Under the pieces are notes generated by a model. That model did not search any database and was not told the DNA's origin. It was given only the letters and a program-made list of their open reading frames with translations. Of a DNA stretch of 48,034 bases, positions 8,486 through 17,471 are shown in pieces (positions within the stretch are counted from its first letter, which is position 1; the number at the start of each line of letters is the position of its first letter). Position numbers and translations under genes: made by a program. The stretch comes from Rhizobium sp. Q54 (GTDB taxonomy: Bacteria; Pseudomonadota; Alphaproteobacteria; Rhizobiales; Xanthobacteraceae): positions 1 through 48,034 of the forward strand of contig CAMAUC010000002.1 of the NCBI GenBank assembly GCA_945861265.1. Direction: 5' to 3'.

Positions 8486-9298
8486 TCAGGTGAAACAACG
8501 CTGCCCGGCCTGCATTACGACGTCACTTCGTTCGCGCGGGCGCAGCACGGTCGCCGCCTTGACGTGGTTGACGCTAAAAAACCGGGCAAGCGGCTCCTCG
8601 AGCACGCGGCCGCGGCTTTGCGCGGCGTGGCGCAGCCGCGGTTCGCCAGTCGGCGCGATCACGATCAGGCCGGTATGAAAATAATCGAGCCGCGGGCGCG
8701 GCGACATGAAGGCGATGACGTCGCCGGTGGCAAGCATCGATTTGTTCGCCAGCAGGCTGGCGCGCGGTATGCCGGCCACCGCCATGCGCGGCGCGCCCAG
8801 GCCCGGCATCCAGTAGAGCTTCTTGTCGACGGAAAAGCCGCCGGGCATGCCGACCCGCGTGCAGATATTATTGGCGATGTTGTTGTCGCACCATTGCGCG
8901 AAATAATGATTGCGTTGCCGCCACGCCACCACGCCGTCACGATAGCGGATTTGTCGCAGCTTGTCGTCGTAGTCGGCGGGCGTGCGCACCAGCGCGGCCG
9001 CCAGCACCGCTTCGCAATACGTGACGCAGTCGAATACATCATCGCGCGTCACGAATTTCTCGGCCTTGCGCGGGCCGCCGATCAACGTGTAGCTGCGATA
9101 AGGCGCGCCGACGAGCGCGCGGGAAATGAAGTCGATGCGTTGCCCGGTCGTCGGCAGCGATTGCGCCTTCTCGATCAGCCGCGTCATCCGCGTGTGCTCG
9201 GCGCGCGCTCCAGCGCCACCGATGGCCATGGCCGCGCCGCCGGCCAGAACGCGCAACAGATGGCGGCGGTTGATCGCCGATTCAGCTTGCGTACTCAA
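8486..9298 (-). CDS. Secreted DUF1460 (NlpC/P60-like amidase fold) protein
   Basis: The 270-residue protein has an N-terminal export signal with twin arginines (NRRHLLRVLAGGAAMAIGG), suggesting Tat export. DCVTYCE, with Cys91 as likely nucleophile, and DYFHTGLI, with His208, are the signature residues of the DUF1460 family, structurally described as N-acetylmuramoyl-L-alanine-amidase-like. It would act on cell-wall peptides in the periplasm. The chosen start is a TTG at 9298 that overlaps the stop of the upstream gene in a TTGA arrangement, which implies translational coupling. A longer frame reaches 9343 but would run inside the previous gene without a signal peptide at its head. Confidence 0.82.
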   Translation of the reverse strand: MSTQAESAINRRHLLRVLAGGAAMAIGGAGARAEHTRMTRLIEKAQSLPTTGQRIDFISRALVGAPYRSYTLIGGPRKAEKFVTRDDVFDCVTYCEAVLAAALVRTPADYDDKLRQIRYRDGVVAWRQRNHYFAQWCDNNIANNICTRVGMPGGFSVDKKLYWMPGLGAPRMAVAGIPRASLLANKSMLATGDVIAFMSPRPRLDYFHTGLIVIAPTGEPRLRHAAQSRGRVLEEPLARFFSVNHVKAATVLRPRERSDVVMQAGQRCFT

Positions 9299-10248
9299 TC
9301 GCGCACCACGACCAGCCGGTCGGTGCCGGACTCCGCGCCCCATAATTCGCCGCGCCGACCGGATAGCTGGCGCACCGACGCGTTGCGACGGCTACTCGGG
9401 AAGCTGTCGAATTTTTCCGTGACCGGATCGAAGCGCACGATCGCGTTGGCGTCGAAGTCGGTGAGCCAGACCTTGTCCTTGTCGTCGACAAAGACAGCGT
9501 AGCAGCCGGCCTTGGCCTTTGGCAGGCTCCAGACTTTCCATACCTTGTTGTTCGGATCGTAGCGGCCGACTTCGCCGGTGGTCCAGAAACTCACCCACAG
9601 CATGCCTTTGGAATCGGACCAGATGCGGCGCGGACCGACGCCCGGCTTCGGCGGCTGGATCATCAGCGCATCGCCGCTGACGGTATCGATCTTGGCAATG
9701 TGGTCGCCGGCGAGAGACGCATACCAGACGTCGCCATTCGGCGCCGTGGTGATGCCGTAAGGCCCGACGCCCTTCGGCGCTTTCCAGGCTTCGACCTTGC
9801 CGGTCGCCGGATCGACGCGGCCATAGACGCCGTTCTGACCGGTGAACCAGAGAATGCCTTTGCGGTCGAACGTCGCGGTGTTGAGATTGGCGTTGGGAAA
9901 TTCCTTGGGCAATGGAAACAGCTTCACCGCTTTGGTGGCGGGATCGAAACGCGCGATCGCGTTCTGGCCGCCTTCGGTGATCCAGGCGGCGCGGTCCGGC
10001 CCGGCGATGACGCCATGCGGCGCCGCGGCCGGCCCAAGCGGGATTTGCGTCACCTTTCCGTTCTTGGGATCGAGAATGCCGAGCGCGCCCTGGCTTTGCG
10101 CGGTGTACCAAATGGTGCCGTCCGGCGCCGGCGCGACGTCGTGCGGATGCGCGCCCCGCGTCACGTCGTAATAAGACACCTGCGCGGCCCGCGCCGGGTG
10201 AAGCCCGAGCGCGACAACGGCCATGGCCGCGACGACAACTGGAACCAT
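9295..10248 (-). CDS. Secreted beta-propeller protein, virginiamycin B lyase-like
   Basis: The 317-residue precursor has a signal peptide ending near HPARA (residue 21) and then about six repeats of the streptogramin-lyase/NHL type, each with a pattern like DGTIWYT, GILWFTG, GDVWYAS, GMLWVSF and DKVWLTD. Virginiamycin B lyase (Vgb) linearises streptogramin B, but many periplasmic proteins share this propeller without that activity, so resistance should not be assumed. AGGGGG precedes the ATG. It begins 9 bases after moaE and its stop overlaps the start of the DUF1460 gene, so it is part of the moaD-moaE unit by position. Confidence 0.8.
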   Translation of the reverse strand: MVPVVVAAMAVVALGLHPARAAQVSYYDVTRGAHPHDVAPAPDGTIWYTAQSQGALGILDPKNGKVTQIPLGPAAAPHGVIAGPDRAAWITEGGQNAIARFDPATKAVKLFPLPKEFPNANLNTATFDRKGILWFTGQNGVYGRVDPATGKVEAWKAPKGVGPYGITTAPNGDVWYASLAGDHIAKIDTVSGDALMIQPPKPGVGPRRIWSDSKGMLWVSFWTTGEVGRYDPNNKVWKVWSLPKAKAGCYAVFVDDKDKVWLTDFDANAIVRFDPVTEKFDSFPSSRRNASVRQLSGRRGELWGAESGTDRLVVVRD

Positions 10249-10257
10249 CGGAGCCCC

Positions 10258-10746
10258 CTATTCCGCCGCTTGATGTTTGCCGGACGTTGCCCAGCGCCCG
10301 GCCGCCTGATCGTCGGTTGCCTTGGCCTCGACCCAGATCTTGCCGTCGGTCTTCTCGACCTGCTTCCAAAATGGCGCCCGGGTCTTGAGATAGTCCATCA
10401 GAAAATCCGCCGCTTCGAACGCCGCGGCGCGATGCGATGACACCGTCACCACCATCATGATGTCGTCGCCCGGCAGAATGCGCCCGAAGCGATGAATGAC
10501 GGTGACGCCGATCAGCGGCCAGCGTTCGGCCGCCTCCGCGACATGCCGCTCGATCTCGGCCTCCGCCATGCCGGGATAATGTTCCAGCGTCAGAGAAGCG
10601 ATCGGCACGCCGTTCTCATCGCCGCGGCAGATGCCGGTAAAGGTCACCACCGCGCCGGCATCGGTGCGCCCGCGCGTGATCGCCGCCGCCTCGGCGGCGG
10701 TGTCGAACGGCTCGTTCTGGATGCGGACGTTGGTGATCGTGCTCAT
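10258..10746 (-). CDS. moaE: Molybdopterin synthase catalytic subunit MoaE
   Basis: The 162-residue protein has the MoaE fold. GAVVTFTGICR lies near residues 32-42, LEHYPGMAEAEI at 54-65, and the active-site segment KTRAPFWKQVEK near 121-132 contains the two conserved lysines. MoaE transfers sulfur from the MoaD thiocarboxylate to precursor Z to make molybdopterin, in the cytoplasm. It follows moaD after a 40-base spacer holding a perfect palindrome. No good ribosome-binding site is visible before its ATG. Confidence 0.95.
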   Translation of the reverse strand: MSTITNVRIQNEPFDTAAEAAAITRGRTDAGAVVTFTGICRGDENGVPIASLTLEHYPGMAEAEIERHVAEAAERWPLIGVTVIHRFGRILPGDDIMMVVTVSSHRAAAFEAADFLMDYLKTRAPFWKQVEKTDGKIWVEAKATDDQAAGRWATSGKHQAAE

Positions 10747-10768
10747 GAATATAATGTAGCCCGCCCCG

Positions 10769-10782
10769 CTCCCGCGCGGGAG
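10769..10782. repeat. Perfect 14-bp palindrome in the moaD-moaE spacer
   Basis: CTCCCGCGCGGGAG is fully self-complementary and fills much of the short spacer. As RNA it could form a hairpin that affects processing or moaE translation. No T-run is present. Confidence 0.5.
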
Positions 10783-10786
10783 GGGC

Positions 10787-11050
10787 TTATCCCCCCGTCA
10801 TCGGCGGGAAAAAGGCGATTTCGCCAGCCCCGGCGATAGTGGTCTGCGGTTTGACATGCGTCCGGTCGATGGCCGCGCGGATCACTTTGGGGTTCTCGAA
10901 GGCATGGGCATATTCCTCGCCGCGCGAGGCGAGCCACGTCATCAGTTCGCCGACGGTGGTAACATCGGCGGGAACTTCGACATCTTCATCCGGCTTGCCG
11001 ATGCGCTCGCGTACCCAGGCAAAGTACCGCAACTTGATGTGCTGGCTCAT
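10787..11050 (-). CDS. moaD: Molybdopterin synthase sulfur carrier subunit MoaD
   Basis: The 87-residue ubiquitin-like protein begins MSQHIKLRYFAWVRERIG and ends in PPMTGG. The C-terminal Gly-Gly is the residue pair activated by MoeB/ThiF-type enzymes and converted to a thiocarboxylate. The start at 11050 overlaps the pgsA stop in an ATGA arrangement, so the two are translationally coupled. The frame is open far upstream, but the Gly-Gly protein and family length fix this start. Confidence 0.95.
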   Translation of the reverse strand: MSQHIKLRYFAWVRERIGKPDEDVEVPADVTTVGELMTWLASRGEEYAHAFENPKVIRAAIDRTHVKPQTTIAGAGEIAFFPPMTGG

Positions 11051-11655
11051 TCGTCGATCATATAACGCAGACCGGCGCGCAAATAGTCCCAGCCGGTGTA
11101 GAGCGTCACGATGGCCGACAGCCATAACAAGGTGACGCCGATCTCGATGGTCGGCGACAGGACTTTCTCGCCAGCCTCGCCCGCGATCAGAAAACCGATG
11201 GCCACGAGTTGTCCGGCGGTTTTCCATTTGGCGAGTTGCGACACCGGCACGCTGACGCGCAGCTCGGCGAGAAATTCGCGCAAGCCCGAAACCAGAATCT
11301 CGCGGCATAAGATAATGACGGCGGCGAGCAGCGCCCAGCCGTGAATGGTCGTGCCGGCCGCCAGCATCAGCAGGCTCGATGCCACCAGCAGCTTGTCGGC
11401 GATCGGGTCGAGCATGCGGCCGAGCGAGGACTGCTGGCCAAGCTTGCGCGCAACATAGCCGTCGAGAATGTCGGTCACGCCGGCGGCGATGAAAACCGCC
11501 AGCGCCACCCAGCGCAGCCAGAGGCCGCCGCCGAGGATGCTCTGCCAGAACAGCAGGCCGACCACCACCGGCACCGCGGCAATGCGCGCATAGGTCAGCA
11601 TATTGGCCAGTGCGAGCGGGTGCGCTGGCAACCGCGGGGAACGGGTCGGATTCAT
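11047..11655 (-). CDS. pgsA: CDP-diacylglycerol-glycerol-3-phosphate 3-phosphatidyltransferase
   Basis: The 202-residue inner-membrane enzyme has the complete CDP-alcohol phosphotransferase signature D-x2-DG-x2-AR-x8-G-x3-D-x3-D: Asp62, Asp65, Gly66, Ala69, Arg70, Gly79, Asp83 and Asp87. Several hydrophobic helices follow. It makes phosphatidylglycerol phosphate, the first committed step to phosphatidylglycerol and cardiolipin. The start at 11655 (MNPTRS) is preferred over an upstream in-frame ATG because the extension is not conserved-looking. It is coupled to moaD. Confidence 0.93.
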   Translation of the reverse strand: MNPTRSPRLPAHPLALANMLTYARIAAVPVVVGLLFWQSILGGGLWLRWVALAVFIAAGVTDILDGYVARKLGQQSSLGRMLDPIADKLLVASSLLMLAAGTTIHGWALLAAVIILCREILVSGLREFLAELRVSVPVSQLAKWKTAGQLVAIGFLIAGEAGEKVLSPTIEIGVTLLWLSAIVTLYTGWDYLRAGLRYMIDE

Positions 11656-11781
11656 GCGGCCCAAGGAACACCGGGGCCGCATGAAGGTCAACCAAAAGCA
11701 CGTCGAAGACGCGCGTAAACGCGCTTTTGTGCCGTGCATATCGGCGAATACCCGATCTTTATCGGCCTAACCGAACGAGGC

Positions 11782-12672
11782 TTAATCGATCGGCGGTTTG
11801 GGCAGGCGGCTGACGCCGGGCTCCATGGCGAAGGTCTGATCGAGCGAATACCACTCGCCTTTGACGCCCGGAACCGGCCCCGGCCCGTCGTGCCGTGTAA
11901 AATCGCCAATCAGCGCCTTGGTGACTCCGAACTGCACGTCGGTTTCCAGCTTGTCGTCGGTCGGATCGTAGATCTGCGAGATCAGCGTCTTGAAGCCGTC
12001 CTTGAGAATCAGGAAGTGCAAATGGGCGGGCCGGAAGTTGTGGCGTTTTGCCGCGCGCAACAGATCGCCGACCGGTCCTTCGATCGGAATCGGATAGCCG
12101 GCCGGCATCACGGTACGGAAGCCGAAATAGCCGTTGGCGTCGGTGGTGAACTGGCCGCGCAGGTTCATGTCGGCCTGCTTGGGGTCCTGCTGCTCGTAAA
12201 ATCCCTCCGGCGACGAATGCCAGACGTCGACCAACGCGCCGGCGATCGGATTGCCCTTCTGATCCTTGACGTGAGCCTTGACGAACAGTTCCGGTCCCGG
12301 CGTGGCTGAGCGCACGATCGAGCCATCGTTCTCTGTCTTCGGCGAGTTCAGCCGCCAGAACGGCCCGAGCAGGTTGGCGGTGGTTTCGGTTTGGCCGTTA
12401 TTGCCATTGTTGAGCAGGCAGACCAAAGCCGAAAAGCCGAGCGAGCCGGACATCAGCACCACTTCGTTGTGCGTCTTGTTGGACAGCTGCCCCATTTTGG
12501 CGACGATCTGGCAGCCGATCTGGAATTCCTCCTCGGTCAGATGCACATCGCGCGCGAACGCATGCAGATGCGTGACCAGCCCGGCGACGATCTCGCGCAG
12601 ACGCGGGTTGTCGATGTTCTTGTAGGCGTCGATCACCACCGGCGTGACGTCTTTCTGACTATGGATAATCAT
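11782..12672 (-). CDS. Intradiol ring-cleavage dioxygenase, hydroxyquinol 1,2-dioxygenase-like
   Basis: The 296-residue protein has the N-terminal helical dimerisation domain of catechol-type intradiol dioxygenases (residues 1-100) and the catalytic beta domain. The four non-haem Fe(III) ligands are visible as Tyr159 (EGFYEQ), Tyr193 (AGYPIP), His217 and His219 (RPAHLHF). The segment PAGYPIPIEGPVGDLL and the 24-residue spacing from Tyr to His fit hydroxyquinol 1,2-dioxygenases, which open 1,2,4-trihydroxybenzene to maleylacetate. No maleylacetate reductase is adjacent, so the substrate is inferred. The gene sits alone between uvrC and pgsA, which are normally close neighbours in related genomes. 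Confidence 0.85.
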   Translation of the reverse strand: MIIHSQKDVTPVVIDAYKNIDNPRLREIVAGLVTHLHAFARDVHLTEEEFQIGCQIVAKMGQLSNKTHNEVVLMSGSLGFSALVCLLNNGNNGQTETTANLLGPFWRLNSPKTENDGSIVRSATPGPELFVKAHVKDQKGNPIAGALVDVWHSSPEGFYEQQDPKQADMNLRGQFTTDANGYFGFRTVMPAGYPIPIEGPVGDLLRAAKRHNFRPAHLHFLILKDGFKTLISQIYDPTDDKLETDVQFGVTKALIGDFTRHDGPGPVPGVKGEWYSLDQTFAMEPGVSRLPKPPID

Positions 12673-12717
12673 GGTCGGTTCCTTCCCCTGCCGCGCGCGG
12701 CGCTTCCACCCGCGGCG

Positions 12718-14721
12718 CTAATGCGCCTTCTCGTGGAAGAAGTCATATATCTTTCGCGCCGTCTCCGCATTAATGCCGGGCACATGTGCGAGATCCGCAA
12801 GGCTGGCCCGCTCGATGGCTTTCACGGTGCCAAAATGATGCAACAGCGCCCGCTTGCGCGTGGGCCCTATCCCCGCGATTTCCTGTAAGCCCGCTTCGCG
12901 AATGTCCTTCTTGCGCCGCGCCCGGTGCGAGCCGATGGCAAAGCGGTGCGCCTCGTCGCGCAGGCGTTCGACGAAGTACAGCAGCGGATCGCGCGGCGGC
13001 AGTTTGAATGGGCTGCGGCCCGCCATGAAGAAAGTTTCGCGGCCGGCCTCGCGGTCCATGCCCTTGGCGATCGCCACCAGCGGCACATTGGTAATGCCGA
13101 GTTCGGTCAAGGTCTCGGTCGCCGAGCGGAGTTGCCCCTGCCCACCGTCGATCAGCACTAGATCGGGCCAGGGTGAGTCGGGAGCGTCGTCGGCCTCGCC
13201 GGTCAGCACCGCGGCGAGCGCTGCATCCGCGGTCAGCCGCGGGCTTTCGTCTATCAGCCGCTTGAAGCGCCGCCGCAGCACCTCGCGCATCATGCCGTAA
13301 TCGTCGCCGGGCGTGATATCGGTCGAGCGGATGTTGAACTTGCGGTACTGGTTTTTGCGAAAGCCCTCAGGCCCGGCGACAATCATGCCGCCGACCGCGT
13401 TGGTGCCGCTGATATGGCTGTTGTCGTAAACCTCGATGCGGCGCGGTTCGCGCGGCAGCGCGAAGGTCTCGGTCAACGCCTTGAACAGGCGCTGTTGCGA
13501 CGCCGTGTCGGCAAGTTTGCGCGCCAAAGCCTCGCGGCCATTGGCCAGCGCATGCATCACCAGTTCCTTGCGCTCGCCACGCTGCGGCACACTGATTTCG
13601 ATCTTGTGCCCGGTCTTGGCGGACAACGCTTCGGCGAGTAGTGCCCGTTCGTCGAAATCCTCCGAGGCGAGAATGAGACGCGGCGCCGGCTTGTCGTCGT
13701 AGAATTGCGCCATGAATGAGCCAAGCACCTCCGCGCCGCTGAGCGAGCGGTCGGCCTTGGGGAAATAGGCGCGATTGCCCCAGTTCTGCCCGGTGCGGAA
13801 GAAGAAGACTTCGACGACGCTGTAACCGCCGTCCTGATGCACGGCAAAGACGTCGGCTTCCTCGACGCTGCGCGGGTTGATGCCCTGGTGCGACTGGATC
13901 GCCGACAGCGCGGCCAACCTGTCGCGATAGATCGCGGCGCGCTCGAAATCGAGCGCCGCCGAGGCGGTCTCCATTTCCGCCGACAGCTCCTTCTGTACCG
14001 AGCGGCTGCGCCCTGACAAGAACGCATTGGCCTCGCGCACCAGTTCGGCATAGCCAGCGAAATCGATTTCCTGCGTGCAGGGCGCGGCGCAGCGCTTGAT
14101 CTGATGCAACAGGCACGGTCGCGTGCGCGATTCGAAAAACGAATCCGAACAGGAGCGCAAAAGAAATGCGCGTTGCAGTGCGTTGACCGTGCGGTTGACC
14201 GCGCCGGCATTCGCGAACGGCCCGTAATAGTGTCCGGGCCGCGTGCGCGCGCCGCGATGCTTGAGGATCTGCGGTGCCCAATGGTCGGATGTAATCAGGA
14301 TATAAGGGAACGACTTGTCGTCGCGCAGCAGCACGTTGAATCGCGGCCGCAGCTTCTTGATCAGGTTGGCTTCCAGCAGCAGCGCTTCGGTCTCGGTCGC
14401 GGTCGAGACGAATTCCATCGTCACCGTCGCCGCGATCATGCGGGTGATGCGGCTGTCATGCGCGTTCGGCCGCGTATAGGACGTCACCCGCTTCTTGATG
14501 CTTTTGGCCTTGCCGACATAGAGCACGTCGCCCTTCGCATCGATCATGCGATAGACGCCGGGCGAGGACGGCGCGTGCTTGACAGCGCGCGCGATCGCCG
14601 CCGCGCCATTGGCCAAGGTGCCGGTCGCCGGTTCGTTGAGATCGAGTTCGGGCAGCGAGGATTCCTCGTCCTCCTCGCGGAGTTCGCTTGCCGGATCGAT
14701 GTCTTTTTTACCGCCGTTCAT
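12718..14721 (-). CDS. uvrC: Excinuclease ABC subunit C
   Basis: The 667-residue protein has all UvrC parts in order: GIY-YIG nuclease ([20 protein letters not shown] near residues 52-71), UVR interaction domain (near 240-275), the RNase H-like UvrC domain with [17 protein letters not shown] near 430 and the [11 protein letters not shown] segment, and C-terminal helix-hairpin-helix motifs ([29 protein letters not shown]). It makes both incisions in UvrABC nucleotide excision repair. A 45-residue acidic N-terminal extension precedes the nuclease. It lies 24 bases after the SDR gene. I see no SOS box upstream. Confidence 0.97.
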   Translation of the reverse strand: MNGGKKDIDPASELREEDEESSLPELDLNEPATGTLANGAAAIARAVKHAPSSPGVYRMIDAKGDVLYVGKAKSIKKRVTSYTRPNAHDSRITRMIAATVTMEFVSTATETEALLLEANLIKKLRPRFNVLLRDDKSFPYILITSDHWAPQILKHRGARTRPGHYYGPFANAGAVNRTVNALQRAFLLRSCSDSFFESRTRPCLLHQIKRCAAPCTQEIDFAGYAELVREANAFLSGRSRSVQKELSAEMETASAALDFERAAIYRDRLAALSAIQSHQGINPRSVEEADVFAVHQDGGYSVVEVFFFRTGQNWGNRAYFPKADRSLSGAEVLGSFMAQFYDDKPAPRLILASEDFDERALLAEALSAKTGHKIEISVPQRGERKELVMHALANGREALARKLADTASQQRLFKALTETFALPREPRRIEVYDNSHISGTNAVGGMIVAGPEGFRKNQYRKFNIRSTDITPGDDYGMMREVLRRRFKRLIDESPRLTADAALAAVLTGEADDAPDSPWPDLVLIDGGQGQLRSATETLTELGITNVPLVAIAKGMDREAGRETFFMAGRSPFKLPPRDPLLYFVERLRDEAHRFAIGSHRARRKKDIREAGLQEIAGIGPTRKRALLHHFGTVKAIERASLADLAHVPGINAETARKIYDFFHEKAH

Positions 14722-14745
14722 GCGCCCTAAGATAATCTTTGTTGG

Positions 14746-15528
14746 TTATTCCGCCACGTCGCTGTCGGCGGTGCGCCATGACAAATGCTGGCCGCCATCG
14801 ACGGGCAGCGTCACGCCGGTGACGCTGGTCGCCGCGGCGAGATAGACCACGGCGGCGGCGACATCCTCCGGCGACGGCCCCCGCCCGAGCGGCACGGCGG
14901 CGGCTTGCGCCGCGAACTGCGCATCGGTCTGTCGCGGACTCGGCAGCACCGGCCCCGGCGCCACCGCGTTGACACGCAACGGCGCCAGCGCCTGCGCCAA
15001 AGTCATGGTCGCGGCATGCAAAGCGGTCTTGCTCATCGTGTAGGAGAAGAATTTCGGCGTCGGCCGCAGCACGCGCTGGTCGACGATATTGACGATCGAG
15101 GCGTCCTCATTCGCCGGCGCGAATTTAGCGACATGCGCGGCGAAGGCCTGCGCCAGAAACAAAGGCGCGGTCAGGTTGATCGCCATTGTCGTATCGAAAT
15201 TCTCGCGGTTGAGTGTGCCGATCTCGTCTTCCTCGAATACGCTGGCATTGTTGACCAGAAGAGTGAGCGGCGCGAAGGCCGCCGCCGCCGGGATCAAGCC
15301 GCCAACGGCCTTCGGGTCAGCGAGATCCGCGACAACGACCGTGGCCCTGCCGCCGCTCTTTTCAATTTTCGCCGCCAGCGCTTCGGCGTCGGCGTACGAC
15401 CGGTTGGCGTGCAACACCACCGCATAGCCGGCGCGCGACAAGGCCAGCGCGATAGCCGCGCCGATGCGCCGGCCGCCGCCGGTGATCAGGGCCGCGCGCG
15501 GGCCGTACTTCGTCTTGTCATCAGGCAT
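14746..15528 (-). CDS. Short-chain dehydrogenase/reductase, pteridine-reductase-like
   Basis: The 260-residue Rossmann protein has the cofactor motif TGGGRRIG (residues 16-23), NNAS at the end of strand 4, and the catalytic YTMSK. The GRRIG variant of the glycine motif and the HANRSYADAE segment, which sets NADPH preference, are typical of FolM/pteridine reductase-like SDRs, so reduction of a pterin is a reasonable guess. VDGGQHLSW closes the protein. It is the first gene of the strand and is divergent from the outer-membrane protein gene at 15832. Confidence 0.82.
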   Translation of the reverse strand: MPDDKTKYGPRAALITGGGRRIGAAIALALSRAGYAVVLHANRSYADAEALAAKIEKSGGRATVVVADLADPKAVGGLIPAAAAFAPLTLLVNNASVFEEDEIGTLNRENFDTTMAINLTAPLFLAQAFAAHVAKFAPANEDASIVNIVDQRVLRPTPKFFSYTMSKTALHAATMTLAQALAPLRVNAVAPGPVLPSPRQTDAQFAAQAAAVPLGRGPSPEDVAAAVVYLAAATSVTGVTLPVDGGQHLSWRTADSDVAE

Positions 15529-15831
15529 TTGAGATTTCTATGCGCCGTGAACTTGCCAAGCGCCGGGAGTCGACCGCGCAGGGTGAGATCAAAGCTATCG
15601 TCAAACAAGCCCGGCGCAACATGGTAAACGCTGAGAAAGCCTGTTTGCTAAGACTTCTTTAGGGATAACCACTCGTCTCCACAGCGCGATTCATAACCGT
15701 TTAACTTAAAAAGCGCGATAACCGCATTACGGAAAATTGTCCAAGTTTCGGCACGCGGCGAAACCGCAAACCAACTCCGCGACGCGCCTTCAAAGGCGCT
15801 TGCAGCGGCGAGCGTTAAGTGGAGAGTTGAG
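15529..15831. other. Divergent intergenic region before the first omp gene
   Basis: This 303-base stretch must hold promoters for the SDR (minus) and the barrel protein (plus). It turns A/T-richer after 15640. GCGCGATTCATAACCG at 15682 and GCGCGATAACCG at 15713 are related direct repeats. I see no gene and no unambiguous -35/-10 pair. Confidence 0.5.
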
Positions 15832-16455
15832 ATGAAAAAACTGATCCTGGCATTGACCCTGGCCGGCTTGGCCGTCGCCGCGGCATCGACCGTGGCCAGC
15901 GCTGCCGACCTGCCGCGTTCCACGCCCTATTATCAGGCTCCGGCCGGAAGCTATTACAACTGGGCCGGTGCATACGCCGGCGCCAATGTCGGCTACCAGT
16001 GGGGCAAGGTCAAAAACACCAACACCAATCCGAGCGGCCTCGAAGGCGGCTTGCAGATCGGCTACAATTGGCAGAATGGCCAGTTCGTGTTCGGTGGCGA
16101 AACCGACCTGCAGATCAGCGGCGCCGACGACACTTTCGCGCCGTTCAAGTTCTCGAACCCGTGGTTCGGCACCTTGCGCGGCCGCGCCGGCCTGGCGATG
16201 AACAACATCCTGTTCTACGGCACGCTCGGCCTGGCCTATGGCAGCGTGAAAGGCGAGACCGGCGCCCTGTCGGAATCCAAGATGCAGGTTGGCTGGACCG
16301 CTGGCCTCGGCGCCGAAGTTGGCTTCACGCCGCAATGGTCGGCCAAGGTCGAATATCTCTACGCCGACCTGAGCAACCGGACCTATTCGATCACCGGCAG
16401 CGAGAACGGCCTGTCGACCAGCATTCTGCGCGTCGGCGTCAACTATCACTTCTAG
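15832..16455 (+). CDS. Outer-membrane beta-barrel protein, Omp25/Omp31 type (copy 1)
   Basis: The 207-residue precursor has a signal peptide cut near ASAAD (residue 24), then the family pattern YNWAGAYAGANVGYQWG, a GGLQIGYNWQNGQFVFGGETD strand pair, and a C-terminal strand ending in Phe (RVGVNYHF), the signal for the barrel assembly machinery. Proteins of this type are abundant eight-stranded porin-like barrels in Brucella and rhizobia. It is the shortest and most diverged of the three in this cluster, lacking the MPRR...MPTKAP linker after the signal peptide. It has its own terminator at 16486. Confidence 0.9.
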   Translation: MKKLILALTLAGLAVAAASTVASAADLPRSTPYYQAPAGSYYNWAGAYAGANVGYQWGKVKNTNTNPSGLEGGLQIGYNWQNGQFVFGGETDLQISGADDTFAPFKFSNPWFGTLRGRAGLAMNNILFYGTLGLAYGSVKGETGALSESKMQVGWTAGLGAEVGFTPQWSAKVEYLYADLSNRTYSITGSENGLSTSILRVGVNYHF

Positions 16456-16485
16456 ACTTCGCCGCCGTTTGATGCGGATTGCGGC

Positions 16486-16514
16486 AACCCCCGGGCCAAT
16501 GGCCCGGGGTTTTT
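16486..16514 (+). terminator. Rho-independent terminator after omp copy 1
   Basis: CCCCGGGCC, a short AAT loop and GGCCCGGGG form a 9-bp GC stem followed by TTTTT. It ends transcription 31 bases after the stop codon. Confidence 0.9.
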
Positions 16515-16788
16515 CGTTGCCTAAAAGGCTTGCAAGACGGCGGAACTCAGGGAACGGAGCTTCTCAGCGTATAAGTTCCGTTAATAATTTTTTAACAAGT
16601 ATAGAAGTTCCGATTCGACGGCGAGAACCTGCCTGAATCGCGGCAACATCGTGGCATTTGAGCGCCTCAATTATGATATACGTCGAGTAATCTATTGATC
16701 GCTGTGTCTTTTTCGCACTAGACCTAATCTCTATTCTGAATACTGTGCGGTCAGGTTTTGGGGCTTAACAGTTACGGAGATTCGAAAA
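16515..16788. other. Promoter/leader region of omp copy 2
   Basis: This region between the first terminator and the second barrel gene is A/T-richer than its surroundings. TTGATC at 16695-16700 with CTAGAC at 16718-16723, 17 bases apart, is a possible but weak promoter. No gene is seen. Confidence 0.35.
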
Positions 16789-17448
16789 ATGAAGCGTCTT
16801 GCTCTCGCTGCCGTCGGTGCTCTCGCAGTCGTTGCGACCATGGGTTCGGCCAATGCCGCCGATATGCCACGCCGCACCGCGATGCCGACCAAAGCGGTTC
16901 AGTACGTGGCGCTGTACAACTGGACCGGCGCTTACATCGGCATCAACGGTGGCGCCGGCTGGGGCCGCTCGGATTTTTCCGCGCCGGCAGCTTCGGGCGG
17001 TTTCAACACCTCGGGCGGCCAGGTCGGCGGCACCATCGGCTACAACCTTCAGGCCGGTCAGGCCGTGTTCGGTCTCGAAGGCGATCTTGACTGGTCGAAC
17101 GTGCGTGGCAGCTCGGCCTGCGGCGTCGGCCTGACCTGCGAAACCCGCAACACCTGGCTCGGCACCGCGCGCGGCCGCGTCGGCTATGCGTTCGACCGCT
17201 TCATGCCCTATGTCACCGGCGGTCTCGCCGTTGGCGGCGTCAAGAACTCGATCTCGGGCTTCGGCGACACCACCACCACCAAGGCCGGCTACGCGCTCGG
17301 CGGCGGCATCGAGGCGGCGCTCACCGGTCCGTGGACCGCGAAGGTCGAATATCTCTATGCCGATCTCGGCCGTGTCAGCGCGCCGCTCGGCGCCGATGCG
17401 CGCGCCAAGGAAAACCTCGTGCGCGGCGGCTTGAACTACCGCTTCTAA
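16789..17448 (+). CDS. Outer-membrane beta-barrel protein, Omp25/Omp31 type (copy 2)
   Basis: The 219-residue precursor has a signal peptide cut near ANAAD (residue 24), then MPRRTAMPTKAVQYV, the NWTGAYIGINGGAGWG motif and a final strand RGGLNYRF. The C-terminal half, ALGGGIEAALTGPWTAKVEY, is nearly identical to copy 3, which shows a recent tandem duplication. One insertion contains two cysteines (SACGVGLTCE) that could form a disulfide in an exposed loop and are missing from copies 1 and 3. It has its own promoter region and terminator. Confidence 0.9.
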   Translation: MKRLALAAVGALAVVATMGSANAADMPRRTAMPTKAVQYVALYNWTGAYIGINGGAGWGRSDFSAPAASGGFNTSGGQVGGTIGYNLQAGQAVFGLEGDLDWSNVRGSSACGVGLTCETRNTWLGTARGRVGYAFDRFMPYVTGGLAVGGVKNSISGFGDTTTTKAGYALGGGIEAALTGPWTAKVEYLYADLGRVSAPLGADARAKENLVRGGLNYRF

Positions 17449-17471
17449 ACGCGGACGCCGATACCATCTGC

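Noticed and set aside
9295-10248. Streptogramin resistance gene
   Set aside because: The propeller repeats match the virginiamycin B lyase family, but most such proteins in soil bacteria are not shown to be lyases and the gene sits in a moa operon context.
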